The notes beneath the pieces were generated by a model. The model did no database searches, was not told where the DNA came from, and worked only from the letters and a program-made list of their open reading frames with translations. A program made the translations under genes and the position numbers. Shown one piece after another: positions 63,000-64,000 of a stretch of 64,000 bases of DNA (position 1 is the first letter of the stretch; every line of letters begins with the position of its first letter). Source of the stretch: Lineus longissimus (Eukaryota; Nemertea; Pilidiophora; Heteronemertea; Lineidae). Location: NCBI RefSeq assembly GCF_910592395.1, contig NC_088312.1, positions 22,389,292 to 22,453,291 of the forward strand, written 5' to 3'.

Positions 63000-63205
63000 G
63001 GCCAAGGTCGCAAAATATCAGTAATGGTCAAGGTCACAAGTATTAGTAAAGGTCAAGATCATGAAACATCCGCAGAGTTCAAGGTAAAAAAATATCAGCA
63101 AAGGTCACAAATATCAGTAAAAGTCAAGGTAACAAAATAACAGAAAAGGTCAAGTCACAAACATCAGAAAAGGTCAAGGTCAAATATCAGAAAAGGTCAT
63201 GGTCA
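63000..63205. repeat. Degenerate tandem repeat rich in AAGGTCA
   Basis: A loose 25-30-bp unit (AAAGGTCAAGGTCACAAATA type, with ATATCAGTAAA) repeats about eight times, placing many AGGTCA hexamers on the + strand directly upstream (in gene sense) of the 62973 exon. Confidence 0.7.
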
Positions 63206-63239
63206 TCATAACCAACGTAATCTTGATCTTTTTGCAATG

Positions 63240-63502
63240 ACAATTTTTCCACAACAATATGGACTTCATGGAGGAAGTATCTTTGAAAGCTCTTCGACAC
63301 ACATGACAAACAAATGGTCTTTCTCCTGTGTGAACTCTTTAATGGCTCTTCACAAGAGCTTCCCGATTGAAGCTTTTCGTACAGCAAGAGCACTTATAAG
63401 GTTTCTCTCTTGTGTGGACCCTCATGTGCCTTTCAAAAGCACTCCTCGCGTTGAAGAATTTAGGACACGACGGATATTGGTGCCTCTCTGAACCGCCCGT
63501 GT
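63240..63502 (-). pseudogene. Broken C2H2 zinc-finger exon
   Basis: The acceptor AGGTCTTACAG precedes 63502, but the finger frame starts two bases in, out of phase with the other exons. Finger 1 has lost its first cysteine (YPSCPKFF). Finger 2 ends KSH and is followed at once by TAA before RVHTGERPFVCHVC, and finger 3 has lost its first histidine (MKSILL). Indel, stop and ligand losses together mark a pseudogene. Confidence 0.75.
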
Positions 63503-64000
63503 CTGTAAGACCTATTCCGTATTTAAAGAAAATACTGCAGTCAGGAATATGCTTTTAGCTGAGAGTATAGGCTAAGTTACAGAATGTTTCATGCCTTATC
63601 CCATGCTTTACTTCCCTATTTTCAGTTTAAAGTCGCCAATGAAAAGATACTCATGCATCCTGAGAGAGCAACCATCAATTTTAGATCAAGTCTGAAAATG
63701 GCAAAACTTCTCTAAATCCATCCATGCTAATAATGATATCCTATGCCAAAACACTAACATTTCCAAGCTTTTTAGTTTACACAGACGACAGAACGAGGAA
63801 TTATAATTACAAAAATCCTTTATTGTCTACAAATAGTTCCAAGTCTAGATTTACAAGATCAACCAAACAACATGTGAAGAGTTCCATCCCAAAATGCGAT
63901 ACACACCATATCTAACATTTTGGAGTTAACCTTATCACAGCATTACCCATATAATCGCTGATCAGTCCTCCAAATTTCAAAGCAATCTGGCCAACAGTAC
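63503..64000. other. Window edge, no gene seen
   Basis: A - strand AATAAA (TTTATT at 63819-63824) may end a transcript from beyond the window. Nothing else supportable. Confidence 0.4.

Overview
This window is metazoan nuclear DNA. Genes are split by GT-AG introns, AATAAA poly(A) signals are present, base composition is moderately AT-rich, and there are MITEs, minisatellites and a tRNA-derived SINE. C2H2 zinc-finger exons, an EFCAB6-like gene (typical of animals with motile cilia) and an integrase-bearing DNA transposon point to an invertebrate. A cephalochordate, hemichordate or lophotrochozoan would all fit, and I cannot choose between them.

Layout. (1) Positions 1-12800, + strand: about ten C2H2 zinc-finger exons, including two large ones at 5065-7257 and 9939-10811 that carry an acidic N-terminal region with a recurring VWSL.ETA motif, plus decayed copies. 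(2) 12801-16774: no gene; MITE, 56-bp minisatellite, large inverted repeat, SINE. (3) 16775-33993, - strand: a 21-exon gene for an EFCAB6-like EF-hand protein. I assembled it from GT/AG sites, and every exon-exon phase closes (about 1021 residues). (4) 34280-41095: a complete DNA transposon with long terminal inverted repeats, a perfect 6-bp target duplication, a DD35E integrase gene on the - strand and a SAM-like/HECT-like E3 gene on the + strand. It sits about 290 bp upstream of the EFCAB6-like start codon. (5) 41102-47190: no gene found; repeats and non-autonomous transposons, including a piggyBac-like element. (6) 47191-63502, - strand: a dense array of 21 intact C2H2 exons and several broken ones.

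The striking theme is the zinc-finger exons. Nearly every one is a single exon of about 290-320 nt coding three fingers. It is preceded by a good 3' splice site, read in phase 0 from its first base, usually lacks a usable start codon, and ends in its own stop codon. They therefore cannot be joined in series. They look like interchangeable terminal exons to be spliced onto a shared upstream part, as in insect lola or mod(mdg4). The shared 5' exons are not visible here, apart from one small candidate (55908-55928) in a CpG-rich patch. The + and - arrays share intronic sequence ahead of the exons, so they are related. Transcript data are needed to tell one combinatorial locus from many small genes.
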